Source: Adineta vaga
Lineage: Eukaryota; Rotifera
Reading direction: 5' to 3'
Length of the DNA stretch: 64,000 bases
Assembly (NCBI GenBank): GCA_021613535.1
Contig: CP075493.1
Coordinates: 5,084,001 to 5,148,000, forward strand
Below the pieces are notes generated by a model that was not told the origin of the DNA, ran no database searches, and saw only the letters and a list, made by a program, of their open reading frames with translations. The position numbers and the translations under genes were made by a program. Below are positions 51,250 through 62,494 of this stretch, in pieces (position 1 is the first letter of the stretch; each line of letters begins with the position of its first letter).

Positions 51250-52611
51250 TTAAGTTTCTGTTCTTTCAACATAATCTTTATATAATTCCCGTTTTTGTTG
51301 TCGTTCATAATATGCGTGTTTAGCTTCTTCTAACACTTCATTGACCGTTCGTTTTTCACATAATCGACGTATTCTTTCAATTCTTGTCTCCTGTGCTATC
51401 CGTTTCTTTTCACTTGCTATTGGCATACTAATCATTGTTTCATCATTTTCTTTCGTATTGACTTTCTCTTGTTTGATTTTTTCAGTTTTCTTCTTCTTAC
51501 TAGTTGTTGTATTTACATCAGCTTCAAATTGTTCATCATCATAGACTTGAGTACTTGGATCATTGATTCGTCGAACTTTAATGGGTTGCTTTCTTGGATT
51601 TTCAATACCAATGGATGTTTCATTGTCATCATCTTCTTGTTCTTTAGGTTTAACATCTTGAGCATGTTTTGTACGAGCACGAACATACATATTATCATTA
51701 TTGTCAGTAGCCGAAGGATCGGTATCCATAGCTTCATCATCTTCATTATCTGTACGTGTTCGTAATTGACGAGCATTTCGAGATGTTGCTGTAAATTCTA
51801 AGATGAAAGAGTTTTTCCTATTTATTTATTTTTGTTTTGAGTTTTGAATCTTACTTTCTATTTTTGGTTCAGTTTTGACCTTTTCACTTTCTTCAAGAAT
51901 TGTTGCATCACCTAAAACATTATAAATACAACACACATACTCGTTATTTTGATATCTGAACAACTCAAACAAACCTGTTCGAAGTTTAAATTGAAATCGA
52001 TAGAATGCATCCATATTATCTTGTTGTAAAACATTTAACATCGCTTCTCGTTTGTCTTCTAGCTTTTCTCGTTCGAAATCAGCTTGTCGTTCAGCTAATT
52101 TAACTTTATATGCAGCTGTAACAAATACTTCTTTATCCGCATAAAGATCACCTTCTGCTTCTCGTTCACGTTGAATACGACGTTCTTCTCTTCGTTCATG
52201 TTCTTTTTCACGTATTTCTTTTTTTTCCAGAAGACCAGCGATATATTTTGGTGCACGAACTGTATTGGTTTCACGTTCCAAACGTTTCTTTTCTTCACGT
52301 CGTTGTTCCTGCTGTACAGTTGAACTAACTTGTTCATAGACTTCATCATATTCATAAATATTTGGATCTTCTTCGAGAGCTTGTTCAATATCTCGTTGAG
52401 CTTTTGGATTTAGTGCAAGACGAGATGATGTTGGTGGTTTTGTAGGTTTACTTGTTGTATCTGTATCTTCATCATCATCAAGTGAGAAAGCTGAAGCTGC
52501 GAAACAGTTTCTATTAATTGGAGTTATCGTTGTTGCTTTGGTTTTTGGTTTACTAGTAAATGATAAACCAAATGGTCGATTAGTAGTCGATGAATTATCA
52601 TCCGCAGACAT
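51250..52611 (-). CDS. NSRP1: nuclear speckle splicing regulatory protein 1
   Basis: RNA-binding regulator of alternative splicing (CCDC55). Exons (minus): 52611-51975, 51911-51855, 51797-51250; 413 residues. The N-terminus has FGLSFTSKPK and an acidic patch. The family core is EDPNIYEYDEVYEQV, APKYIAGLLEKKEIREKEHE, the helix RRIQREREAEGDLYADKEVF and VTAAYKVKLAERQ, and MDAFYRFQFKLRTG. The C-terminus is charged and Lys/Glu-rich (KKKKTEKIKQEKVNTKEND) and ends in a helix with YYERQQKRELYKDYVER. Vertebrate NSRP1 is longer with an RS tail, absent here. The ATG is three bases after CTGTTTAG. It is divergent from CEP350 across 481 bp. Confidence 0.92.
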
Positions 52612-53092
52612 AATCTAAACAGAGAGTAAAAACTATGTCGGATATTTCTTCACTATTTCTCAATTTTCGTAAGAATATGTGAAGAGTTTCAAGGAGAAAT
52701 CTTTGTTACTATACTAAATGTTTTACGTTTGACATTCTTTTGTGTGTGTTATAAATTATAATTTAGAAAGAAATATCCACATTTGTTAGTTATCTAGTCC
52801 AACTAAAAACACTTCTACTAGCGCCATCTTTATCCATTTATCTCTCTTAACATGAAATTAATTCCGAAATAGTTTACGTTATTCTCTTTCCTTATGTAAT
52901 TCAACTGTATAAAGTATATCTCGATTGTGAATGAATATGAAAATGAACGGAGTTCATTGCTTAGTATCAATCGGAATAATGACGGCAATTTGACGAATCA
53001 TAGAATTTTTTCTTCAGAACAAAGAATGCTTGTTGGACAAAGAAATTGTTCTTGTTTTTTACCACATTATAAATAATTCCATTTGATTTTAC
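52612..53092. promoter_or_regulatory. divergent promoter, NSRP1 / CEP350
   Basis: 481 bp between divergent start codons. It contains TAGCGCCATCT at 52819-52829, identical to the word at 3454-3464. No TATA box is obvious. Confidence 0.4.
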
Positions 53093-56000
53093 ATGTCTCG
53101 TCTGGAATCCAATTGGCGAACATCGTATGATTCAGAAAAACACGAACATTACCATCCTGAAATGCATCTAAATACAACAAATTCATCGATCTATACGAGT
53201 AATCCAAGTATATATGAGGATGATCGATTTAGTAATCGAAAACGTTCAGCATTAGATATGGAAGCACGAGAAAACATTCAAAGAAAAATTAGTAGACAAA
53301 AACGTGCTGCAGGTAGGAATGAAATCATTGAAAATTCTAGATTTAAAAGATAATACAATGAGTAAATTGTCAAGGTCAAATTCTTGACATTCAATGGTGT
53401 ATGAATCAGTCTGAAGATATGATTCATTTATAGAAATCTAATCATTTGAATACGATCATAATATCAATCTTTCATTTTTCTTTGTTGTCATCGAGATAAT
53501 TTCTTTTATTACAGAACAACGCAATGAACATTCGTACAGTGACCATAATTTTGAATCTGTTCGTCCTCATAGTACAAATTCAATATCATCAAGTTTACAA
53601 AGTCTTCATCGTAGACAACATTCCCCATTTCCTCGATCACCTACTGCATCTCATTCATTTCCAGCAGAACTTGATACAATTCTTCGACAGTCGAATGGTT
53701 CACGAATATTACATAGTGCTAATGAAGCTATTTTCACAAATGGAAACGATTATCAACAATTTCATCAACCACAAACTCGAAAAATTACGAAAATTACTCC
53801 TAGTATGTTTTATAAAAGATAATTGATTCAAGAAATTTTTATTTCTCACTTGAAATAGAAGAAAACTATTCTTTATCACACAATCGTTCTGCACAACCAC
53901 GTAGTGCAAGTGCTACGAATGTACCGACGATAAAACATGAATCAAAAGATCGACTTCCATCTCGTAATGATGCACAACGATTAAAATCTGTTCGTCGACA
54001 TGAACCTGCTCATGTTGCATCAGGTCCTGGTTCAAAAACTAGTACGAAACCTTTTTCTCATATTTTGATTATTGAATAAAATGAACATACTAGGTTTGAT
54101 CAAAACCGATACATGGAAAACGGATCCTAATAATGTCAAAAAATCCATAAAACCAAAACCAAGTACTGAACCTACTACAAAGACCGATGATACACTCGCA
54201 CCTTCAATCCTTGAACAGTCTGCAGAACCAACTACAACAGAAAAAAAGAAACGAACCATTCCAAAACGTGATAAAAGTTTGTTTTCCCTTCAACCTCAAT
54301 GAAAAAGTCAGATTGACGAAACACTTATATGTACTTACATTTTAGGTACATCGAAACCAACGGTAAGTACTGACCGACCATCAACGAAACCACAACCACC
54401 AGCTAAACGTATGTTTGCTTGTTTTTTTTTTGATAAGATTTGATTGTATATTTGTTTTAGCGGAGAAAACAAAAGAAGAAAAAAAGAAAGAAAGTGAAAA
54501 AATACAAAAATATATTAAAGAAAAACAGCAAGAACATGAAAAGAAGATTTCAAATGAAAAAGAATTGAAAAATGTTCAAGAAAAAGAACGAAAAGAAAGA
54601 TTACAAAAACTGAATGAACAAATTAAAAAAGTTGCTCAACAACCTTTACCCCCAGCATTAATCAAAAAACCTTCAGCAGTTCGTTTATATACTAAAGAAA
54701 AATTATCATTTTGATTTATTTTTATATATATATACAATAGTTACAATCAAAAGATCCAACAGAACAAACACGTGAACGACTTCTTCATCTACTTGGTCCA
54801 AAACCTAACAATGAACTTCCAATAGAATCTCATCAGGATGTACCACCCTCTCAGGAAACTGCAATTCGTGAACGTTCACCATCACCGAGTCTTTCATCAT
54901 CATCATCATCATCATCATCCTCAAGTACTGATTCAGTCGTTGAAATTCAACCACCAAAATTGTATAATTAATATCAAGTATTTCGTTCTCGATTCGATAA
55001 TATTTCTCGTTCTAGAAATGATCAAACAGTATTAAGATCACGATCAGAACCACCTAATCAAAATGGTATTGAACAACGAAATCAAAATTTATTACGATGG
55101 GCTTACAATTTAACACAAGACTGTAATGATATAGAAAATAAATTTAAGTATCTTCGACCAGGTAAACTTCTTTCTACTGAATACAATGATCTTCATAAGT
55201 GATTGTTTCACGTTAGATGGTACACAACCATTTGATATTATTCCTCCTAATCGTGAACAACTTCAGCGTGATACGGGTAATTTACGTATTCAACCGCCCA
55301 TCATCATAAAAAATAATGAAGAAGTTGATCATGAACCAATTATTTCATCAAAACTATTACGACCATCAGGACGTTTGAGTCATTTAAATCAAAATCATGT
55401 CAATGAATATGAAAATCAACAATTACCAGGTGTTGGTGACCTTCGTGATCCATTATTAGAACGACGTATAAAACGTGATCGTGCTGCAACTAGAATTCAA
55501 TCAACCTATCGTGGTTATACAGTAAGAAAAGCATTGCAATGGTCAAATCAAAAACAACAACGACTCAATAGTGAATCAAATCGACGAGTATGTTTCTAAA
55601 TTTTTTCAAATTAATAAGAATCTTTTTTTGTATTCTAAATAGCCAATTCATAAATCAACGAAAACTTCTTCCTATAGAGCAGATCCTTTTGATGCACCAG
55701 GTACAAGTCTTGATCTTCGATTCTCCGATGATAATTTTACCATTGGTTCTACACTATTACGTCAATATCATCTGAATGGAACGAATGCCATTCCTTCAAA
55801 AAGTATCTATTAATTCAAATGATATTTTCATTGTCGAACCTTCCTTTTTGATTTTTAGATACATCGATATCCGAAAAATCGCAACAACGAAGACAACCAT
55901 CGACACCTTCACGACCGCCATCATTACAAAAATTACCAAGATCATCAAATCAACAAACGTATTCTGATGATTATGAAAATCCTACAAGTACAATATCATC

Positions 56001-59000
56001 AACTCCTGTTAGTCCTCGACCATCACCACAAAAACCACGAGTTATTCAACAACCAATACCATGTAAGTGTATGATAGAGAACTGAATGACAGTATATCTA
56101 AATTTAGAAACAATCACAGCATCATAGCGTTCTATTGAGATTATAGACGCACCCTGCTAAAATCATATTTTTTCTAATATCATAGTATGAATGAAATTAA
56201 CTGTCTGCGCAAGGAATTCTTTTTAACCTATCAATAGATATCGTGACACTGGCATTTCCACGCAACGGGGACCATCAAAAGAAAAGTGACGGGAGGAGGA
56301 GGAGGAGAATGAAAATGTAGTTCTTGTGAACAATTATCACTTAATAATATACGATACTTAAAAATGTCGGTCAAATGATACATAAGTCTTCTTTTGAGAT
56401 TTTTTCAACTAAAAATGACAAATAATCGATTTTCCACCATCTAAAATTTACGTCTCTTTTAGCTACTCAAAATGTTACTTCTTCCGCATCATCGTCGTCT
56501 TCAACATCATCATCATCGTCCTCAGTCACTCCGACTGCCACACCTGAACCTCCGACGCCTTCTACACTCCGTCATGGTCGTTCGATTTCTCCACCGCTTT
56601 CACCATCAATGTCTCCAGATAATGGTCGTCCTGTGCAACACCGTCAATATCCTCATCATGTGCAAACTCAAGCCGCAGCAGCAACAACTCATCGAATATC
56701 AGACGAACGTCGTTATTCTCCGGATGCACTCGAAAGACAATTAAATGCTGAATTACATTTACTTGATGGCGTTGAAGCTTCAATGAATCAAATAGAAAAC
56801 ATGGAACGCCTCAGATCCGTTGCACTTGCTCAACAAGAAGTGGTTTCACTTGCACAAATTTTGAAAAACGTACAAATTTCCGCTATTTTATTTTATTTAA
56901 TTACATTTTCTCTTCTTCTTTATCATTAGCAACCAACATCTGATACATCTGTCCCTTCGCAACAAATACGAAAGTATATTCTTCTCTCTAGTTTATTTTT
57001 TCTAAACTCAAATTCTTTTCAGACCACCGGCTCAACAAATTTCATCCTCATCCTCATCATCTCCCTCGCCTTCAACTACATCCAATCGCAAACCTCATCC
57101 GCCATCATCTCAACAGAAACCTTCTACTACTAAATCTTCCCGTCAACGAGCAACTCAATCATCCACTTCACCCACATCATCATCATCGGAATCGTAAGAA
57201 TTGGACTAATTATTATCTTTTATTGTCTTGCAATCAGTAAAAACAGTGACTATTATTGATGTTTATTTTTGCGATAAAAATTAATTGAATATCTTAGACT
57301 TAATATAACAAATACTTTTTGAGAAATAATTTATTCATATATTTCATTAGAGTTCATAAACCGGCGTATTCATTAGTTCGAAAGGATATTTCTTTTCTTT
57401 CTTCTTCTTCTTGATTGTATAATCATGTTCATTAATATAACGTAAATAACGTGGTAAATGAGTATTCACATGAAAATTTACTTGTGCTGCCACATTATAT
57501 GCATAGTTGTTGGGTGCATGTTGAATAGAATTCTTATTGTTTTTATAAGATGAGAATAATTTCCTTGGACGATGAAAACCATAATGATGATTATTCAAAT
57601 TAACATTGGCCTCGAGCATAGCTAAAAATTCATCATCTAATAGAAGAGGTCGATGTAGAAATTGGGATTGAGCTAAGAAACATGAACATAAGATGGCGAA
57701 ATAATGACGATGGATCATAAACATTATGTAAAGAATATTTCTATATATATCAAATGAGTTGTGTTTTTATATATTTCCTTTATTATATAGAAAGCAGAAG
57801 TCGTGGGCGATAACATGATCTTCTTTTCTTCAATAGGAAAAAAAAGAAATTTTCCGTTCTATTAATAATCAATACGAATTCGTTTTCTTTCTATTTAGAA
57901 TCTTAACTGCTCGGGAAAAACGTGTACGACAAAAATTTCATAATGAAGCAGAATTACAAGCATATGAAAAACGTCTGAAAGATGTGGAGAAAAAAGTTCG
58001 ATCACTTGTTAAACGTGGTACGTATCTTATTAGCTTGTTCATAAAAAGACACTAAGCAATGTCATCAATGATTCATTCCTGGTTATGATATAATCGAATA
58101 TTTTAGATGATAATGAAGAGGAAGAAATCGATTATAAACGATTGGAATCTGTATTAGATGGTAAATTAGAGTGAATTAGGCTATTAATCTAATCTGCTTC
58201 TCTATTCTTCGATAGAAAAGAAATGAGAATAATAGTTTCCTGAGACTCTCTGTGTTTTTATCTATAGCTTTTGAAATCTTGGATGCAAAACGTACTCCTA
58301 CAACAACGACAACAACTAGTTCACAATCCAAACCCAAATCAAGTAATGATTCAAGTATCAGTGAAGACATACCTGGTTCGCAAAAGTCAACAAGGTAATT
58401 AGCAATTTTTTCGTTGTGAATTTGAAAACAAAAATAATTTTAAACGAATATTTAGTTCAACCAATAGTACAATTCAAAAGAAAACGAATAATGATACAAG
58501 TGAAATTCGAACAGAACCGTATATTCATCTTGATCATAAATTCTATTTCATTTAAAATCGAATTTTGTTTTTAGAATACAAAAAGACAGTATTTCCTCGT
58601 CAATATCATTTCAACAAGAACAATCAGGTAAAATAGAGAAATTTGTTTGATGTGTCGTATAAAACTGATGTTTAGATACGGTCACAACTGATGTCAGTGA
58701 TCTTGAACGTCGTATACGTAATTATCGAAATCAATTATCAACAAAAAAAACTGAACTAGATAAATTAAAACAAAAGAAAACGAAAGATACATTGAGAAAA
58801 CAAGAAGATGATTTGAAAAAACAACTTCAGGTAATACAAGATGATTAATTACGAGACATGCCATCGTTCGTCTCTATTCTTTAGACATATGATCAAGAAA
58901 TTGAAACATTACGACATGAACCACCAGCACCTAAACAACAACAACAAAATGAACCGAAAATATCTGCTCCTCCACGTAAAACAGTCGTCAAAAATTCCAG

Positions 59001-61398
59001 TAGTAATAGTAGCAATAGTACGAGTAGTATTTCAACAGCAACGAAACCACAAGAATCTAGTATAGCTGAAGATTTACCAATAACAACAACAGCATCACAG
59101 TCGAAAAATGACTCAGTAGTAAGTTTTTCTATCTTGATGTATTATTGCAACTTAATATTAATTTCAAGGAGAAACGAATTGAACAAGAGCGTTCAGTACC
59201 AAAAAAAGAACGAAACTTTTTTGATGACGATGATGATGAAGAAGAAGAAGAAGTCAAACCATTCGAAACACCTCGTGAAGAACGAGATACTCAACATGAT
59301 GCTCAATCAATTTCGATTGCTACTGATTTAGCTGCACTATCCGAAGATGACAATGACGATAGTGCAAAAGCAAGTACAGACACTGAGAAGTAAGTGAATT
59401 CTATTCATTCTCTTTTAAATAACAAGAAAAGAACATTAAAAATGTTTCACACAAAGCAATGACGTTCTCAATAACCTATCTTTCTTCTCATAGATCAATA
59501 CTGCACTTAAATACGAATCAACCTCAACCTACAAAAGTTCAACAAGATTCACAATCTTCTTCGTCGACAACAACAACAACAACCACCACATCAAGAAGTG
59601 AAAAATCATCAAAAAACCAAATTCAATCACGAACAGCTGAACGCAAAGCATCTTCAACGAATAATGATTATGATGAAGATTTTTCTGATGTTAGTCATTC
59701 ACCTACTACACCAACAAAAGAACCGTTGCCCGAAACAAAAGTAGTTGATATTGATAATGAATCTATTCAAGAAGATTTCGAAGATAAACAATCATTACGT
59801 GATACGAATCAAAGTTTAACATCAAAATCAAGTGGAGATGAACAATCAGAAATTCTTGTTCTTGTAAAGAAATCTGCTAGTACAACACCACGAAAACAAG
59901 ATGATAAATCTCTTGAAGATGAACCTCTACCTCATCCTCTTCCGACACCCGTAGTTCAACCAAAACATGAGCCCATTCATAATGATGATACTTCACATGA
60001 TATTAGTGACGATGATGAAGAAGATATCAATGAACAAGAAACTCGAGTGGATAAACTAACAGATTTATTCATTCATGCATTTATTGATGAAGCTATTGAT
60101 CAAGGAAAACAGATTAAAAGTTTAAAAAAGGAAATTAATCAAAAAAGAGATACAATCATTCAAGAAACACCTCCGATTGAACCTTTTGCAGTTCCAGACA
60201 TACAAGAATGGTTTATTGATAATGATACAAATGAAGAAAATAATCAAGATAATGTTGAAATAGTAAATAATAACAAACGAGTTTTCATTCTAATATTCAA
60301 TCTCTTTTAGAATGAATTTACACTTGATTTTAGTCAATTGGATGAAAAAAATCGTAAGTCATTTTGATCTTTTTATTCGATAAGATAAAAATGATAGTTC
60401 ATATCATAGAAAAACAGTTCAGTTTTAGTACATTTCACTATTCTTATCTATATAGGAAATAAATCATTTGAAAGGAAATTACTTTCATGACCTACTGTAA
60501 TCCATTAGTACAAGTGTTCATAAGGCGAGTGAAACAGCGAATATAATCACTGATCTTTCTCTACTAGAAAACGATTATCATCTTTCGAATAAATCATGAG
60601 CTTTTTTTTCTATAGAGCCAAGTACACTAATGAAGTTCTAATTTTTTTTCTTGTAGCTAATGAAGCACGTATCGAAAGTCCTCGAAAAATAGTTATTGAA
60701 GAACCAGTTAAAATCTATGTTCCACATACACGTGATCAAGTAATTCATTTATGTCATCAAGCAGTAGAAATTCTATTCGATCAAAATACAGATTTCTCCA
60801 ATCGAGAAACGATTCAATGTTATATACCAGTTGAATATCTGACAAGTGATCAACAGGGTAACTATTTTCTTTTATTAGTTAGTATTTTTCTAATTTTATT
60901 CAAATAGATTCCGATGATGAACATACTCGACTTAATCGTCGTGCTTACTGTCGAATGGTATTTGATTTATGTTTGGAATTATTGCATGAAATGGATATAT
61001 CAAATGTTATACCAGCAAAATATCCTGAATGGCAGCATAGTAAACTTGTTTCAAAACGTTTTTGTCGTATGAAAAAGCCTGAGAATCGTCGGGATATTGA
61101 GAAATTTATTCAAGAAAAAGTTTTAGAAATCTTAGCTTTAAATCCTCGTCAAATAACCTATTCCAAATGGCGTATATCCAATGATCGGCGTCCTAGTGTC
61201 GAAAAATTTGAAACAGTACTTGATGAAGAAATACGTCGTACAGAATCTCAGTGGATAACTTACGACAATGATTGTGCACAAATGAAATTTGATATAGCTG
61301 ATTCAATACTTGATCAATTAGTACAAGAATCCATTACAGAATGTCTTTCTGTTATTGAAAAACATTTCGTTTTTAGTATCGATAGTACACGTCTTTAA
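53093..61398 (+). CDS. CEP350: centrosomal protein CEP350-like
   Basis: Centrosome/basal body scaffold that in vertebrates recruits FOP and anchors microtubules. 26 exons, frame kept, 1802 residues: 53093-53312, 53515-53802, 53859-54041, 54094-54276, 54346-54408, 54461-54678, 54741-54961, 55016-55161, 55217-55587, 55643-55802, 55859-56062, 56463-56869, 56930-56973, 57023-57193, 57899-58017, 58107-58160, 58268-58394, 58456-58518, 58575-58627, 58676-58830, 58885-59118, 59169-59389, 59494-60262, 60311-60353, 60657-60857, 60908-61398. Long Ser/Pro-rich stretches are broken by an IQ motif (AATRIQSTYRGYTVRKAL), the CEP350 block LERQLNAELHLLDGVEASMN with ALAQQEVVSLAQILK, a coiled coil (ERRIRNYRNQLSTKKTELDK and following), VDKLTDLFIHAFIDEAI, and a C-terminal fold with YCRMVFDLCLELLHEM and DEEIRRTESQWITYDND. 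The CAP-Gly domain of vertebrate CEP350 is not seen. Confidence 0.8.
54891..54921 (+). repeat. TCA microsatellite within CEP350 exon 7
   Basis: A run of ATC/TCA triplets encodes a poly-serine tract. Other TCA/CAT tracts in coding sequence occur at 39868-39890 (poly-His) and 41530-41555 (poly-Ser). Confidence 0.7.
57347..57724 (-). CDS. small secreted protein nested in CEP350 intron 14
   Basis: Intronless 125-residue ORF on the strand opposite to CEP350, wholly inside the 705-bp intron 57194-57898. The N-terminus reads as a signal peptide (MFMIHRHYFAILCSCFLAQS). The mature part is Asn/His/Tyr-rich, with NNYAYNVAAQVNFHVNTHLP, then a KKKKKKEKK basic cluster and an end in MNTPVYEL. There are no internal cysteines in the mature part. 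An AATAAA on the minus strand lies about 10 bases past the stop. Not recognised; it could be a neuropeptide-like or matrix protein. The supporting evidence is the long ORF in an intron, signal peptide and polyadenylation signal together. Confidence 0.6.
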   Translation of the reverse strand: MFMIHRHYFAILCSCFLAQSQFLHRPLLLDDEFLAMLEANVNLNNHHYGFHRPRKLFSSYKNNKNSIQHAPNNYAYNVAAQVNFHVNTHLPRYLRYINEHDYTIKKKKKEKKYPFELMNTPVYEL

Positions 61399-62494
61399 AA
61401 TAATTGAATTCAACAAGAAATTCTTAATTTATTCTAAATAATCAAACATTTTCTTGTAAATTTCTTCTGTTGAATGTTAGTAACACAAAACAATTTCTAC
61501 TGACGCGTTTTCTTTTTCATGCGTGCTTGTATACGAATAAATCAATAGTTTTGTTTAGTAAATGACTTTTTTTGATTCCGTAAGTGTTCGCATTTCAAAT
61601 GAAATCTTTATATTAATCTTCGTACACATATGTACAGTAAGTTGAACATGAATGAAATGATTAAATAATAATTCAAACATTTCCGCTCATTTAAACTTGT
61701 GATTACAATATCTTGCTTGAATGAATACTTGGTAACTTCCAAAAAACTATGAAGAAAACAAGATAATACTTTCACATTATTTCTTTTCAAAGAATACAAC
61801 TGATTTATTCGTGATTTACATGTATTAAAATGTTAAATATGTCGAAAATGATACCTTGCATCTATATTCATATTGCTTACAAAAATGAATGTATCAGACA
61901 GTATCCATTTACAAAATACACATTCATACGCACAACAATATCAATCATAAGGATTAGTATTTTATTTCTAATCAGAAATATCATTTGTAAAACTGCGAGA
62001 AATTTTAAGAAAGATTTTTGTCTAATCAATCGTATACAAACAATCGTGTGTCAATTTCTTCAATGAGAGAAAAGGAAATAATAGTTCAGTCGGGAAAAGA
62101 AGAAGGAAAAAAAGTAGCTTTTCACGCAGCAATTATTTACTCTCTAAAGAACAAAGAGAAAAAAAAGCGAGTTTTTCTTTTCATTCAATTCACTAATAAG
62201 TACTGTTCAAGATTTTGATTCATTTATTTGAAAATTATAACTTTACTACCAATAAAAATCGATGCAACGAAAGATATAGTGTAGACATGTATATGACATG
62301 CCAATAATAAAAACGATGGTGACAATGGTAATATGGGCTCAGAAGAAACAAAAAATTCACTAGTCTATACCTCAACGATATTTCGTTTTCTGTTCTGTAT
62401 ACTTAAGTAGCGTTATTGTGATTTTGATCGACGTCATGCCGATATAATATAACAAATCTATAAAGAAGAGAAGAAGAAGAAGAAGAAAAGTACG
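61399..62494. other. intergenic, CEP350 to hexosaminidase
   Basis: About 1.1 kb, AT-rich, short ORFs only. A purine-rich AAG/GAA tract (62463-62489) sits just before the hexosaminidase ATG. Confidence 0.5.

Noticed and set aside
51341-51765. Plus-strand ORFs of 67 and 98 codons over NSRP1
   Set aside because: Antisense shadows of the NSRP1 last exon, caused by its Lys/Glu-rich codons.
57194-57196. TAA right after GAA TC G, suggesting the first gene ends here and a second begins at 57899
   Set aside because: GTAAG donors in this phase always read TAA; the frame continues cleanly and both halves match CEP350 blocks in order.
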